Shown: positions 1 to 10,011 of the stretch, piece by piece
Layout: every line of letters starts with the position of its first letter
Numbering within the stretch: position 1 is the stretch's first letter
The notes under the pieces: model-generated
Seen by the model: only the letters and a program-made list of their open reading frames with translations
The model's database searches: none
Told to the model about the DNA's origin: nothing
Source: Reichenbachiella carrageenanivorans
Lineage (GTDB): Bacteria > Bacteroidota > Bacteroidia > Cytophagales > Cyclobacteriaceae
Assembly (NCBI RefSeq): GCF_025639805.1
Contig: NZ_CP106735.1
Span: forward strand, 2,327,501-2,391,500
Reading direction: 5' to 3'
Length of the DNA: 64,000 nt
Position numbers and translations under genes: made by a program

Positions 1-1450
<1,450 letters not shown>

Positions 1451-1583
1451 CTATAACAGTGTTATATCATTCTTTCTTTCACAATATTCATGTCAAGTTT
1501 ACTTTGTTAAGCATGAACTTTAAGACATTAAATGAGTAGGCAAAAGAGTCTAAGATCTATTTAGATAGATGCTCATTAAGATT

Positions 1584-1695
1584 TTATGGTGATTATTGCG
1601 AGTGTGTCCACCTCTTCCCATTCCGAACAGAGCAGTTAAGCCACTCAGCGCCGATGGTACTACGGTAATACGCGGGAGAGTAGGTCGTCGCCAGT
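1584..1695 (+). rRNA. 5S ribosomal RNA
   Basis: The segment has the conserved 5S features CCCATTCCGAACAG and the loop E/helix IV part GATGGTACTACG, and its ends (GGTGATTATTGCGAG and CGTCGCCA) can form the closing helix. It lies about 135 bases after the 23S gene, the usual Bacteroidota order. The spacer (1451-1583) has no tRNA that I can see. The ends are approximate within a few bases. Confidence 0.95.
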
Positions 1696-1705
1696 TTTTA
1701 TCAAG

Positions 1706-1737
1706 ACCCTGATTATAAATATAGTCAGGGTTTTTTT
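1706..1737 (+). terminator. Rho-independent terminator of the rRNA operon
   Basis: A stem formed by 1706-1716 and 1721-1731 (core ACCCTGA / TCAGGGT) with a 4-base loop is followed by a run of seven T. It lies about 10 bases after the 5S gene and closes the ribosomal operon. Confidence 0.85.
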
Positions 1738-1848
1738 ATGCCCTCTTTTATCCAATTAATAAAAATAACACAAGAGAAGATGGGTAATATAGTGCAGGAT
1801 AGAGGTAAGCTGTGTTGGTTGTTCATAAATGGATTCTGCTAAGATTGC

Positions 1849-1885
1849 ATCTGTACCTTAAAAAGATACTTTTTAAGGTACAGAT
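1849..1885. promoter_or_regulatory. Perfect 17-bp inverted repeat upstream of sulfatase gene
   Basis: The arm ATCTGTACCTTAAAAAG (1849-1865) is followed by a 3-base loop ATA and its exact reverse complement (1869-1885). The repeat ends 22 bases before the sulfatase start at 1908. No T-run follows on the plus strand, so a simple terminator is unlikely. It may be a protein-binding palindrome or an RNA hairpin in the 5' leader of the sulfatase mRNA. Confidence 0.6.
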
Positions 1886-1907
1886 TAAGCCGAATACATT
1901 TTAAGCT

Positions 1908-3293
1908 ATGAAAAACAGGAAATACATCCTCTTGCTACTCACATTTTTTAGTGTCCGAGTCGGGCTAAGCCAATCAAGTGATCAACCCAATATTATCTTG
2001 CTGTTCTCAGATGATGCTGGGTTTGCAGATTTCGGGTTTCAAGGAAGTACAGATATGAAAACGCCATATCTGGATAAGCTAGCTAAAGATGGTGTCGTTT
2101 TTTCACAAGGTTATGTATCAGATGCAACTTGCGGCCCTTCTAGGGCAGGTTTAGTTACTGGTAAATATCAACAGAGGTTTGGTTATGAAGAAATCAATGT
2201 TCCAGGCTATATGAGTAAAAATTCGGGGCTGCTTGGTGATGATATGGGTTTGCCTCTTGATCAAATAACCATGGCGGATTATTTGAAAAAACTAGGTTAT
2301 AAAACAGCACTTTATGGTAAGTGGCACTTGGGTGACGCAGATCGTTTTCACCCACTCAATAGAGGATTTGACGAATTTTATGGCTTTAGAGGGGGCGATC
2401 GCAGTTACTTCAATTACAAAGACATGTCTAAAGTTTACCATGACAAGCAAATGGAACGAGGTTTTGGTCAGTTTGAAGAACCTGAGAAATATGCCACTGA
2501 TGCTTTCGCAGACGAAGCTGTAGATTTTATCGAGCGCAATAGGGACAATCCATTTTTCATTATGCTATCTTTTAACGCGGTGCATACGCCAATGGAAGCC
2601 ACTGAAGAAGACCTTGCCCTATTTCCTGAGCTTACTGGTAAACGCAAAGAATTAGCGGCTATGACATTGGCATTGGATAGAGCCTGTGGTCGAGTGTTGG
2701 ACAAACTTGAAGAATTAAAATTAGACAAAAACACGATTGTGGTATTTACAAACGACAATGGAGGTCCAACTGATAAGAATGCTTCTAGCAATAAGCCTTT
2801 GAGTGGTACCAAATCTAATCACTTAGAAGGCGGTATCCGAGTGCCATTTGTGATGAAGTGGCCAGATGAGGTAAAGAAAAAATCAATATATGACTTACCA
2901 GTAAGCACGTTAGATCTACTTCCAACCTTTTATGTCGCAGGAGGCGGTGATTTGGCTGACCTCAAAGATATAGATGGGGTTGACCTACTGCCATACATTA
3001 CTGGGGCTCATGAGGGGAGGCCTCATGAGCAGATGTATTGGAAAAAAGAAACACGAGCAGTGTATAGAGAAGGAGATTGGAAATTGATCAGGATGCCAGA
3101 CAGACCTGCAGAGTTGTATGATTTGTCGAAAGACATTGCAGAGCACAATAATTTAGCGGAAGCTAATCCTGAAAGAGTGAGAGAGATGTTTAAAAAACTG
3201 TTTGAGTGGGAGCTGACTCTCGAAAGACCCTTGTGGCTATTGGATAGAAAATACGAGAAGTACGATGTCGATCGTATGGACAAATACAGGTAA
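1908..3293 (+). CDS. Secreted sulfatase, family S1 (formylglycine-dependent)
   Basis: The 461-residue protein would hydrolyse sulfate esters from a sulfated glycan outside the cytoplasm. An N-terminal signal peptide (about residues 1-22, ending VGLSQ) is followed by the metal-binding SDD at 34-36, the formylglycine motif C75-G-P-S-R79, a GKWH motif at 137-140 and TNDNGG at 281-286, all in the usual S1 order. The length fits the family. Cys75 needs oxidation by a maturation enzyme not encoded here. The gene is preceded by a perfect hairpin (1849-1885) and followed by an MFS transporter in the same direction after a 177-bp gap holding a long inverted repeat, so co-transcription is possible but not certain. 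Subfamily and exact sulfate position cannot be read from the sequence. Confidence 0.93.
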   Translation: MKNRKYILLLLTFFSVRVGLSQSSDQPNIILLFSDDAGFADFGFQGSTDMKTPYLDKLAKDGVVFSQGYVSDATCGPSRAGLVTGKYQQRFGYEEINVPGYMSKNSGLLGDDMGLPLDQITMADYLKKLGYKTALYGKWHLGDADRFHPLNRGFDEFYGFRGGDRSYFNYKDMSKVYHDKQMERGFGQFEEPEKYATDAFADEAVDFIERNRDNPFFIMLSFNAVHTPMEATEEDLALFPELTGKRKELAAMTLALDRACGRVLDKLEELKLDKNTIVVFTNDNGGPTDKNASSNKPLSGTKSNHLEGGIRVPFVMKWPDEVKKKSIYDLPVSTLDLLPTFYVAGGGDLADLKDIDGVDLLPYITGAHEGRPHEQMYWKKETRAVYREGDWKLIRMPDRPAELYDLSKDIAEHNNLAEANPERVREMFKKLFEWELTLERPLWLLDRKYEKYDVDRMDKYR

Positions 3294-3323
3294 ACAGAGA
3301 ATAGATTTAGTATGTTTAGTTGA

Positions 3324-3427
3324 ATAAAGTGAGAGAGGGAAAGGAGAAGAGTTTTTGTGATGTCCTATTAAAGTTCGCCCGGATAGAGACTGGATGAAGA
3401 CAAAAACTCTCTTCTCTTTCACTTTAT
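3324..3427. repeat. Long imperfect inverted repeat between sulfatase and MFS genes
   Basis: The left arm (3324-3358, beginning ATAAAGTGA and ending GAGTTTTTGT) pairs imperfectly with the right arm (3400-3427, ACAAAAACTCT to CACTTTAT). The end segments are exact and the middle carries bulges. The loop is about 41 bases. As RNA it would form a long stem between the two genes and could act as a processing site, a weak terminator or a leader for the downstream gene. Confidence 0.55.
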
Positions 3428-3470
3428 ATAGCAGTAGCTAGTCTTTGTAAGAACAAAACACAAAACCTTC

Positions 3471-4724
3471 ATGAAAACACACACTACATCAAGAGCTGCC
3501 TGGGTTGTATTCAGTGCTGGTGCATTCTTTTTCTATAGTTTCATTCAGATGACACTATTTAGTACGGAGGCTATGAAGACCCATTTTATGGGTAAACTTG
3601 CTCTGGAATCAGCTGCGGACTTTGGGAGTTTTGCTGGTACATTTTTGTATGGCACGGTGTTACTGCTCTTACCTATAGGTGTATTGCTGGACAAAATATC
3701 TGTTCGAAAAACCATTATAGCGACGCTGCTACTTATGGTTGTTTGTACATTCGCTACCGCCTTTACTTCTGATGTGAAAGTTGCTATGGCTTTGAGATTT
3801 CTCATGGGAGTAGCCCATTGTGTGGCATTTATGGCGCCATTTAGACTAGCACCTCGATGGTTCCCATCTAGTCAATTGGCTTTAGTAGCAGGGCTGGTTG
3901 TGACTTTTGCTGTCTTTGGGGGATGGGTTTCTGGAGCTCCTATGCTGATGCTGATTACTGCTTTGGGTGGACATTCCACACTTTTAGTTAATGGACTCTT
4001 AGGAGTGCTGATACTAATAATCATTCTGATTTTCGTGAAAGATAGCCCTGAAGTAGAAACTAACGAATCCTCAACTGGAAGCCTTTCTTTAGCCGAAGGA
4101 TTGAAATTGGCTGCTGCCAATAAACAAAACTGGTTAGCAGGTTTGTTTATTGGTTTCCTCAATTTATCCGTATTGTTACTAGGTGCTATTTGGGGCACAA
4201 CTTATCTCAAATTTGTAAACCCAGATTTTAGTGAATCGACCTATACGGGCATCATAGGTATGATTTTTATCGGTACCATGATCGGTTCGCCAGCGTGTGG
4301 GTGGCTGTCGGATAAACTTCAGTCCCGTAAAAAAGCCATGATCGGTGGTGCGGTAATGTCATTAATCGTTATGTTGTTGATTATGTTTCCGTTGGATACA
4401 TCTGCAGGGTATTTCTATTTTATTTTCCTTCTTTTAGGCTTGATTACGTCTGCCCAAAGCATAGGCTACCCTGTGATCGGTGAGTCGAATGAAGATCGAG
4501 TGCTCGGTACTGCCAATGGCTTGTCAGCAGTAGTTTTGATGGGGATGGGAGCTATTGGTCAGCCGTTGTTTGGCTGGTTCGTAGCTCAATTTGGGGGTGC
4601 GGCTGGGGCTACTCCTATTCAGTTGCAAGGAGCTTTTCAGACGGCTATTTGGATGATGCCGGTTGCATTTGTAGGAGCTATCCTATGTGCTGTGTTTTTG
4701 CGAGAAACTTTTCATAAAGCATAA
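3471..4724 (+). CDS. Major facilitator superfamily (MFS) transporter
   Basis: The 417-residue protein is highly hydrophobic, with about 12 predicted membrane segments and a central hydrophilic linker near residues 185-215 (KDSPEVETNESS). The loop-2 signature region GVLLDKISVRKTI (about residues 75-87) and an equivalent motif in the second half (GWLSDKLQSRKKA, about 278-290) fit the MFS double-domain fold. It sits after a sulfatase and before a SusC/SusD pair, so import of a mono- or disaccharide or uronate from polysaccharide breakdown is the natural guess. The substrate is not determinable. It ends just before a strong bidirectional terminator. Confidence 0.9.
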   Translation: MKTHTTSRAAWVVFSAGAFFFYSFIQMTLFSTEAMKTHFMGKLALESAADFGSFAGTFLYGTVLLLLPIGVLLDKISVRKTIIATLLLMVVCTFATAFTSDVKVAMALRFLMGVAHCVAFMAPFRLAPRWFPSSQLALVAGLVVTFAVFGGWVSGAPMLMLITALGGHSTLLVNGLLGVLILIIILIFVKDSPEVETNESSTGSLSLAEGLKLAAANKQNWLAGLFIGFLNLSVLLLGAIWGTTYLKFVNPDFSESTYTGIIGMIFIGTMIGSPACGWLSDKLQSRKKAMIGGAVMSLIVMLLIMFPLDTSAGYFYFIFLLLGLITSAQSIGYPVIGESNEDRVLGTANGLSAVVLMGMGAIGQPLFGWFVAQFGGAAGATPIQLQGAFQTAIWMMPVAFVGAILCAVFLRETFHKA

Positions 4725-4762
4725 CCCCCTTTTTCTAGTTTGTAAATAAGGCCTAAAAAAAA

Positions 4763-4798
4763 GGTGCCATCAATTTTTATTGATGGCACCTTTTTTTT
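4763..4798. terminator. Bidirectional Rho-independent terminator
   Basis: An 11-bp perfect stem (GGTGCCATCAA at 4763-4773 and its complement at 4780-4790) has a 6-base loop and is flanked by an A-run on the left and eight T on the right. It terminates the sulfatase/MFS transcript. Confidence 0.92.
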
Positions 4799-5153
4799 GC
4801 TCTTTCAGTGACTTGTTCAGCAAAAGGTTACCCTAGAGTAGGTCGAGGTATAATAGTTTCAGTGCATAGCTACACCTACACTAAATACACACTAAACAAT
4901 AATTAGTTGTAATAGTTGGGGTAAAATAGGTTAGGTGATGGGTAAATATTATCATTTCTTGAGCTATTAGCTCATTTACATTTGTTAATAAGTAAAGTGA
5001 AGAAGACCCGAAAGGCGAGCACTTTGCTGGAATAAAAGCAAAAAATGAAGAGACCAATTGTGTGATCTAATTAGTGTTTTATGACCAGATACTACACTAA
5101 TCAAACAATCCAGACAATTGACTCTCCATTGGATAACAAACTAAAATTAACGT
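4799..5153 (+). other. Intergenic leader region of first SusC gene
   Basis: No credible gene lies in these 355 bases. A hairpin at 4994-5025 has outer stem AAAGTG/CACTTT and an inner CC-GAAA-GG tetraloop, and may be part of the 5' leader RNA. A promoter candidate with an adjoining palindrome is listed separately at 4961-4984. The rest is AT-rich sequence. Confidence 0.5.
4961..4984 (+). promoter_or_regulatory. Candidate Bacteroidota -7 box with adjoining palindrome
   Basis: TACATTTG at 4977-4984 matches the Bacteroidota -7 consensus TAnnTTTG. Just upstream lies the perfect palindrome GAGCTA-T-TAGCTC (4961-4973), where an activator or repressor could sit. No clear -33 TTTG is present at normal spacing, which suits an activated promoter. 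It lies 170 bases upstream of the SusC start. Confidence 0.45.
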
Positions 5154-8100
5154 ATGAAATTAAAATTACTCTTAAAAAGGAGGACAAACTTTAAAAAACT
5201 AATGACAGCCATGGTGCTTACATTGAGTTTTGGGTTTGTTCAGGCCCAGAGTCACACAGTCAAAGGCGTCGTGACAGGAGAAGGCGATGCGCTACCAGGT
5301 GTAAATGTAATCATCAAGGGTAGCACAGTAGGTACAGTGACCGATATAGACGGTCAGTTTCGGATAGAAGCAAGCCCAGAAGATGTGCTAATCTTTAGTT
5401 TTGTAGGGTTTCTCACCCAAGAAGCATCTGTGCAAAATAGAAGTACAATAGATGTAATACTAGAGTCAGATGCACAGTCGCTAGATGAAGTGGTCGTTGT
5501 GGGTTATGGTACACAGAGCAAAAAGGAAGTAACAGGAGCGGTGAACAATGTAAGTGGCGAAGCTATTTCTAGAATACCTACTCCAGATTTAGGAACTGCT
5601 CTTCAAGGGCAAGTTGCTGGAGTCAATGTGCAAGCATCGAGCGGGAGTCCAGGGGAGCCCGCTAATATTCAGATTAGAGGAGTAGGCTCATTGGGCGCGG
5701 GATCTCTTTCGCCGCTGTATGTGGTAGATGGTATCCCTTATCAAGGTAATCCTGATATTCCGCCAAGTCAGATCAAGTCTATTGATGTGTTGAAAGATGG
5801 AGCTGCAGCCGCTGTTTATGGGGTTAGAGCTTCCAATGGAGTCATTATCATTACCACAAAAACAGGAGAAGCAGGAAGACTCAGAGTGGACTTCAATGCA
5901 TGGGGTGGTGTACAAAATATTACTTCTGGTACAGCTTTGATGAATGCTGAAGATCAATTTTACTTTGACGAAGTTAAAAGTGAAGGTTTGGGAATCGAGT
6001 CGACCGTATTGGCAGTAAACCCACGTGCATTAGAAAACGATACTGATTTTGTAGGTGCCATTCAAAATGACAACGCAGCGATACAAAACTATGAGATGAA
6101 TGTCTCTGGTGGGCAAGGCGATGTGACTTTCAATACCAATGTAAATTACTTTAATCAGGAAGGTGTTTTGATCAATTCAGGATTTGAGCGTTTGTCTACA
6201 AGACTTACAGGCCAGATCAAAAAGGAAAGGTTTAAAATGTACGCTAGTGTGGGAGTAACCAACGAAAATAGACAACGTGAGCCATGGGCACTCTATGAAA
6301 ATGCGATTCGTCAGATGCCTTGGAATACTCCCATTGAAGACCTGCCAACCAATGGAGATATCATTCAGGTTCCAGATCAAAACGAAATTACATATAGCTA
6401 TTTATCTGGAATCCTAGAGAATACCGATGAGCAAAATACACGTCGAGTAAATGTTGCCATGAATGCTTCTTATGAAATATTGAAAGGGTTGTCTTATCAG
6501 GCAAGAGTAGGGTACAATACTACCAGCTCTATACGAAAGCAATTTCAACCAAAGTATATCATTCTGGATTCGAAGGGAAATTACAACCCTACAGCTTCTA
6601 GACCACAAGCTAGATTGAACGAAGATTATACATGGAATAATAGAAGTGTGCTAGAGAATATTTTGTCTTATAATAAGGATATAGGAAAGCACAACATAGG
6701 ATTGACAGGTGTACTCTCGTATGAAAAATTTGAAAGTAAAGTGGCTGGTATAGGAGTGACGCATTCAGAGAGTGGAAATAACGACATACAAACACTTGGT
6801 GCAGCTGTATCCTCGTCCAATCCTACAAGTTTCAATTACAACAATACATCTATAGGGATGATGTTTAGAGCGCAGTATAGCTACGATAGTAGATACTTGT
6901 TGTCTGCAAGTTTGAGACGAGATGGTTCATCGGTATTTAATGAAGATAATTATTGGGAGTTTTTCCCAGGTGTGTCTGCTGGGTGGAATATTAGTGAAGA
7001 AGCATTCTGGAATGTAGATCCTATCGATGGTTTTAAACTTCGAGCGAGCTACGCAGGAGTGGGTAATAACCGTGTGGGCAATGAATATGTAGCTAACTCG
7101 ACTGTAGATGGAGGGATCAACTACCTATATGGAAGTGCTCAGACACTTACACCAGGTTTGATACAGAGAAGTATGGCGAACCCAGACATTAGATGGGAAA
7201 CGCAAACCTCTACCAACATTGGTATCGACTTGGCGATGTTAAACAACAGATTAGAATTTACTGCTGATGTGTATGAGAATAAGAAAAATGATATGATCCT
7301 AGCCAAGCAATTGCCTCCGTCATCAGGTACGGAAGTGACTGGCGCTGCAAACAGCTACAATAGAGTAACTGTTAATGGGGGTGAAATGATCAACCGAGGA
7401 TTAGAATTGGCTCTTTCATATAGAAATCAGACAAGTTCTGGCTTGAGATATAGCTTCTCTGCGACTTTTACTAAGAACAACAATGAAGTAACGGATCTAA
7501 ACGGTATTGAGAGAGGATATGCTGATGGAAGACCGTTGTTGACGCACAACTGGGCGGATAATGTGACTTATCTAGCTGTAGGTCATGAGGCTGGTGCATT
7601 CTTTCTTGTTAAAACAGACGGAATCATCAAAACAGATGAAGAACTAGAGGCTTATCAAAAATATGATCCTAATGCGAGGAAAGGTGATGTTCGGTATGTC
7701 GATCAGTTGACAATAGACTCTAATGATGATGGTATCCTAGATCTAGGAGATAGTACGATTAATGATGGTGACAAAATCTATTATGGCTCAGGACAAGCAG
7801 ACTTCGAAATGGGGCTCGTATCTACTGTAGAATTCAAAAATTTCGATTTCTTTATCCAAGGCTACTATTCTCATGGTGCTGAAATATACAATGGATCTAG
7901 ACTATATGCTTATGCCGAAGGTAGACATCAAGAGCAAATGGGAATGTGGAGTCCACAAAATCCTGATTCTGATATACCTACATATAGAAACAGACAAGAT
8001 GAAAATGTACGAGCACAGTCAGACTTGTTTTTAGAAGATGGCACTTACTTCCGTATTCGCACCATTACCCTAGGGTATAATTTCAAGATGCTAGAAAAAC

Positions 8101-8273
8101 ATGGACTCACTAAAGCTAGAGTTTATGTGTCAGCAGTCAACCCTTTCACATTCACCAAGTACACGGGATATGATCCAGAAGTGGGTGGTGATGGCCTATT
8201 CTTTAGGGGTGTAGATAGAGGAAACTACCCAGTTTCGCGTCAGTTTCTCATAGGTGCCCAATTAAGTTTCTAA
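5154..8273 (+). CDS. SusC/RagA-family TonB-linked outer-membrane transporter
   Basis: This 1039-residue protein forms the outer-membrane barrel that imports oligosaccharides with the SusD lipoprotein encoded next. A long N-region and signal peptide (about 1-32, ending VQAQ) precede a carboxypeptidase-regulatory-like domain (about 33-105), then the conserved DEVVVVGYG segment (111-119) that opens the plug, and a beta-barrel with a typical C-terminus ending in Phe. The length is standard for SusC. It is the first gene of a susC-susD-lipoprotein unit with a 20-bp gap to susD. A second SusC (20418-23555) is a diverged paralogue, so the locus can take up two oligosaccharide classes or one class with two affinities. 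Substrate is inferred from neighbours only. Confidence 0.96.
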   Translation: MKLKLLLKRRTNFKKLMTAMVLTLSFGFVQAQSHTVKGVVTGEGDALPGVNVIIKGSTVGTVTDIDGQFRIEASPEDVLIFSFVGFLTQEASVQNRSTIDVILESDAQSLDEVVVVGYGTQSKKEVTGAVNNVSGEAISRIPTPDLGTALQGQVAGVNVQASSGSPGEPANIQIRGVGSLGAGSLSPLYVVDGIPYQGNPDIPPSQIKSIDVLKDGAAAAVYGVRASNGVIIITTKTGEAGRLRVDFNAWGGVQNITSGTALMNAEDQFYFDEVKSEGLGIESTVLAVNPRALENDTDFVGAIQNDNAAIQNYEMNVSGGQGDVTFNTNVNYFNQEGVLINSGFERLSTRLTGQIKKERFKMYASVGVTNENRQREPWALYENAIRQMPWNTPIEDLPTNGDIIQVPDQNEITYSYLSGILENTDEQNTRRVNVAMNASYEILKGLSYQARVGYNTTSSIRKQFQPKYIILDSKGNYNPTASRPQARLNEDYTWNNRSVLENILSYNKDIGKHNIGLTGVLSYEKFESKVAGIGVTHSESGNNDIQTLGAAVSSSNPTSFNYNNTSIGMMFRAQYSYDSRYLLSASLRRDGSSVFNEDNYWEFFPGVSAGWNISEEAFWNVDPIDGFKLRASYAGVGNNRVGNEYVANSTVDGGINYLYGSAQTLTPGLIQRSMANPDIRWETQTSTNIGIDLAMLNNRLEFTADVYENKKNDMILAKQLPPSSGTEVTGAANSYNRVTVNGGEMINRGLELALSYRNQTSSGLRYSFSATFTKNNNEVTDLNGIERGYADGRPLLTHNWADNVTYLAVGHEAGAFFLVKTDGIIKTDEELEAYQKYDPNARKGDVRYVDQLTIDSNDDGILDLGDSTINDGDKIYYGSGQADFEMGLVSTVEFKNFDFFIQGYYSHGAEIYNGSRLYAYAEGRHQEQMGMWSPQNPDSDIPTYRNRQDENVRAQSDLFLEDGTYFRIRTITLGYNFKMLEKHGLTKARVYVSAVNPFTFTKYTGYDPEVGGDGLFFRGVDRGNYPVSRQFLIGAQLSF

Positions 8274-8293
8274 TCAGATAAGATCTAAGAATT

Positions 8294-9997
8294 ATGAAAA
8301 AGATAAAAAATACGATACTGTCTGTGATCGTCTTGAGTGTCCTGATACTTTCAGGTTGTGATCACGATGATTTTTTGACAGAAGTCAATCCGAATGCAAT
8401 TACATCGGATACTTTTTGGAAAACCCAGTCTGATGCTCATGCAGCATTGACGACTGTGTACGCTGCTCTTCAGTTTCAAGCAGTGAGTGGTGGCCAATTA
8501 CAATATGAAATGGCTAAAAGTGACTTAGGAGGTACCAACGATTGGACTCGTCATTATCCATATACTGAATTTTCGGTGTCTGATAGCGAAACGCCAGTAT
8601 TACAAAGATGGTCTGAGTTATATATGGGTGTATATCGTGCCAATCAAGTCATCAACAATATCCCAACTATGGATGTTTTAGAAGATGATGAAAAAGAGTT
8701 GATCGTAGCGCAGGCAAGGTTTTTACGAGCTTTCTTTTATTTTGATTTGGTGCACACTTTTGGTGAAGCCGTGTTGACTACAGCTTCATCAGGTAAGGAA
8801 GAAGATGTTCAAGTAGGCTTGTCTACAATAAAACAAGTGACTGATTCTGTCATTGTTCCAGATCTGATATTTGCTAGAACAATACTCCCTAATACATGGG
8901 AAGATGCTGAACTCGGTAGAGTGACTTGGGGCGCCGCTACGGCATTACTAGGCAAATCATACCTATACAATGAAGATTGGGACAATGCTTCCAAGATGTT
9001 TTTGGAAGTGATAAATTCAGGGTTATATAGCCTAGTTTCTGACCCTTTGGACAATTTCAATGATGTTACTTTCAATAGCGAGTCAATATTTGAAGTGCCA
9101 TTTGATGGATCAGTTAACGCAGGTACGCCCAATTCTCATTATGTTGATGACAATCAGTTTAATTCTGGAGGAGAATCTACCTCTATGTCTAGATGGTTTG
9201 CTCCCTATTCATTGGGTGGCTGGCAAGTAGTAATGCCCACTTATTGGTTGCATGAATTGATGACAGCAGATTCTATCCCTGGCTCCACAGGACACTCGAG
9301 TAGATATACAGCAAGTGTTGCTGGTAGAGATGCTGAAGGCCTGTACTATGGAGAAACAGCAGCAGACCTAAAAGTAGCTGTACCTAGACGATGGACATTT
9401 GGAGAGAGCTCTTATGTGAAAAAGTACACCAATTGGTATCACTTAGGGGTAGAAAGCAACGAATGGAGATCATCTATCAACTTTAAGCATATTCGCCTGG
9501 CGGATGTATACTTGATGTATGCCGAGGCAGTTTTGCAGAAAGACGGGAGTGCTGGTGTGGCCACTGCTATTGATTATATCGATAGGGTGAGAGCGAGAGC
9601 TGGGGTCGTCTTGCTCCAAGATTATATAGATGCCAACAACACCATTCCTCAACTACACATAAGTATGGAATTGTATGGTACCAGACCAGAAGTAGCACCG
9701 ACTGCGGACAATATCATGACTCATCTCCGTATGGTAGAAAGACCTACAGAACTTTGCTATGAAAATCTAAGATGGAAAGATTTGGTGAGATGGGGTATTG
9801 TAGCGTCTGTCTTCGATATGCACCATAAAGATGAGGTAGCAAGAACGGCTTTAGGCCCTGACCCTGCTCGCGCTCCATTATTTATAGAGCAACGTATTCG
9901 TCCTGATTTTGTGAATAATTATGCGTTTTATAATTCAGATGCACATGATTACTTCCCAATTCCAGCGACTGAAGTACAGACGAATGAAGCATTTTAA
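8294..9997 (+). CDS. SusD/RagB-family outer-membrane glycan-binding lipoprotein
   Basis: The 567-residue protein is the substrate-binding lid of the SusC encoded directly upstream. It has a lipoprotein signal (lipobox LSGC, Cys22) and SusD hallmarks: NPNAITSDTFWKT near 32, a TPR-rich body with RANQVINNIP and ARFLRAFFYFDLV, and the C-terminal segments KHIRLADVYLMYAEA and ENLRWKDLVRWG, followed by a YFPIP motif. Length is in the normal range. Spacing to susC is 20 bp and to the next lipoprotein gene 14 bp, consistent with one operon. Confidence 0.95.
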   Translation: MKKIKNTILSVIVLSVLILSGCDHDDFLTEVNPNAITSDTFWKTQSDAHAALTTVYAALQFQAVSGGQLQYEMAKSDLGGTNDWTRHYPYTEFSVSDSETPVLQRWSELYMGVYRANQVINNIPTMDVLEDDEKELIVAQARFLRAFFYFDLVHTFGEAVLTTASSGKEEDVQVGLSTIKQVTDSVIVPDLIFARTILPNTWEDAELGRVTWGAATALLGKSYLYNEDWDNASKMFLEVINSGLYSLVSDPLDNFNDVTFNSESIFEVPFDGSVNAGTPNSHYVDDNQFNSGGESTSMSRWFAPYSLGGWQVVMPTYWLHELMTADSIPGSTGHSSRYTASVAGRDAEGLYYGETAADLKVAVPRRWTFGESSYVKKYTNWYHLGVESNEWRSSINFKHIRLADVYLMYAEAVLQKDGSAGVATAIDYIDRVRARAGVVLLQDYIDANNTIPQLHISMELYGTRPEVAPTADNIMTHLRMVERPTELCYENLRWKDLVRWGIVASVFDMHHKDEVARTALGPDPARAPLFIEQRIRPDFVNNYAFYNSDAHDYFPIPATEVQTNEAF

Positions 9998-10011
9998 TAA
10001 TAAAAAGAGAA

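Noticed and set aside
4994..5025. Riboswitch upstream of the first susC
   Set aside because: There is a small hairpin with a GAAA loop, but no larger conserved fold that I can match to a known riboswitch.
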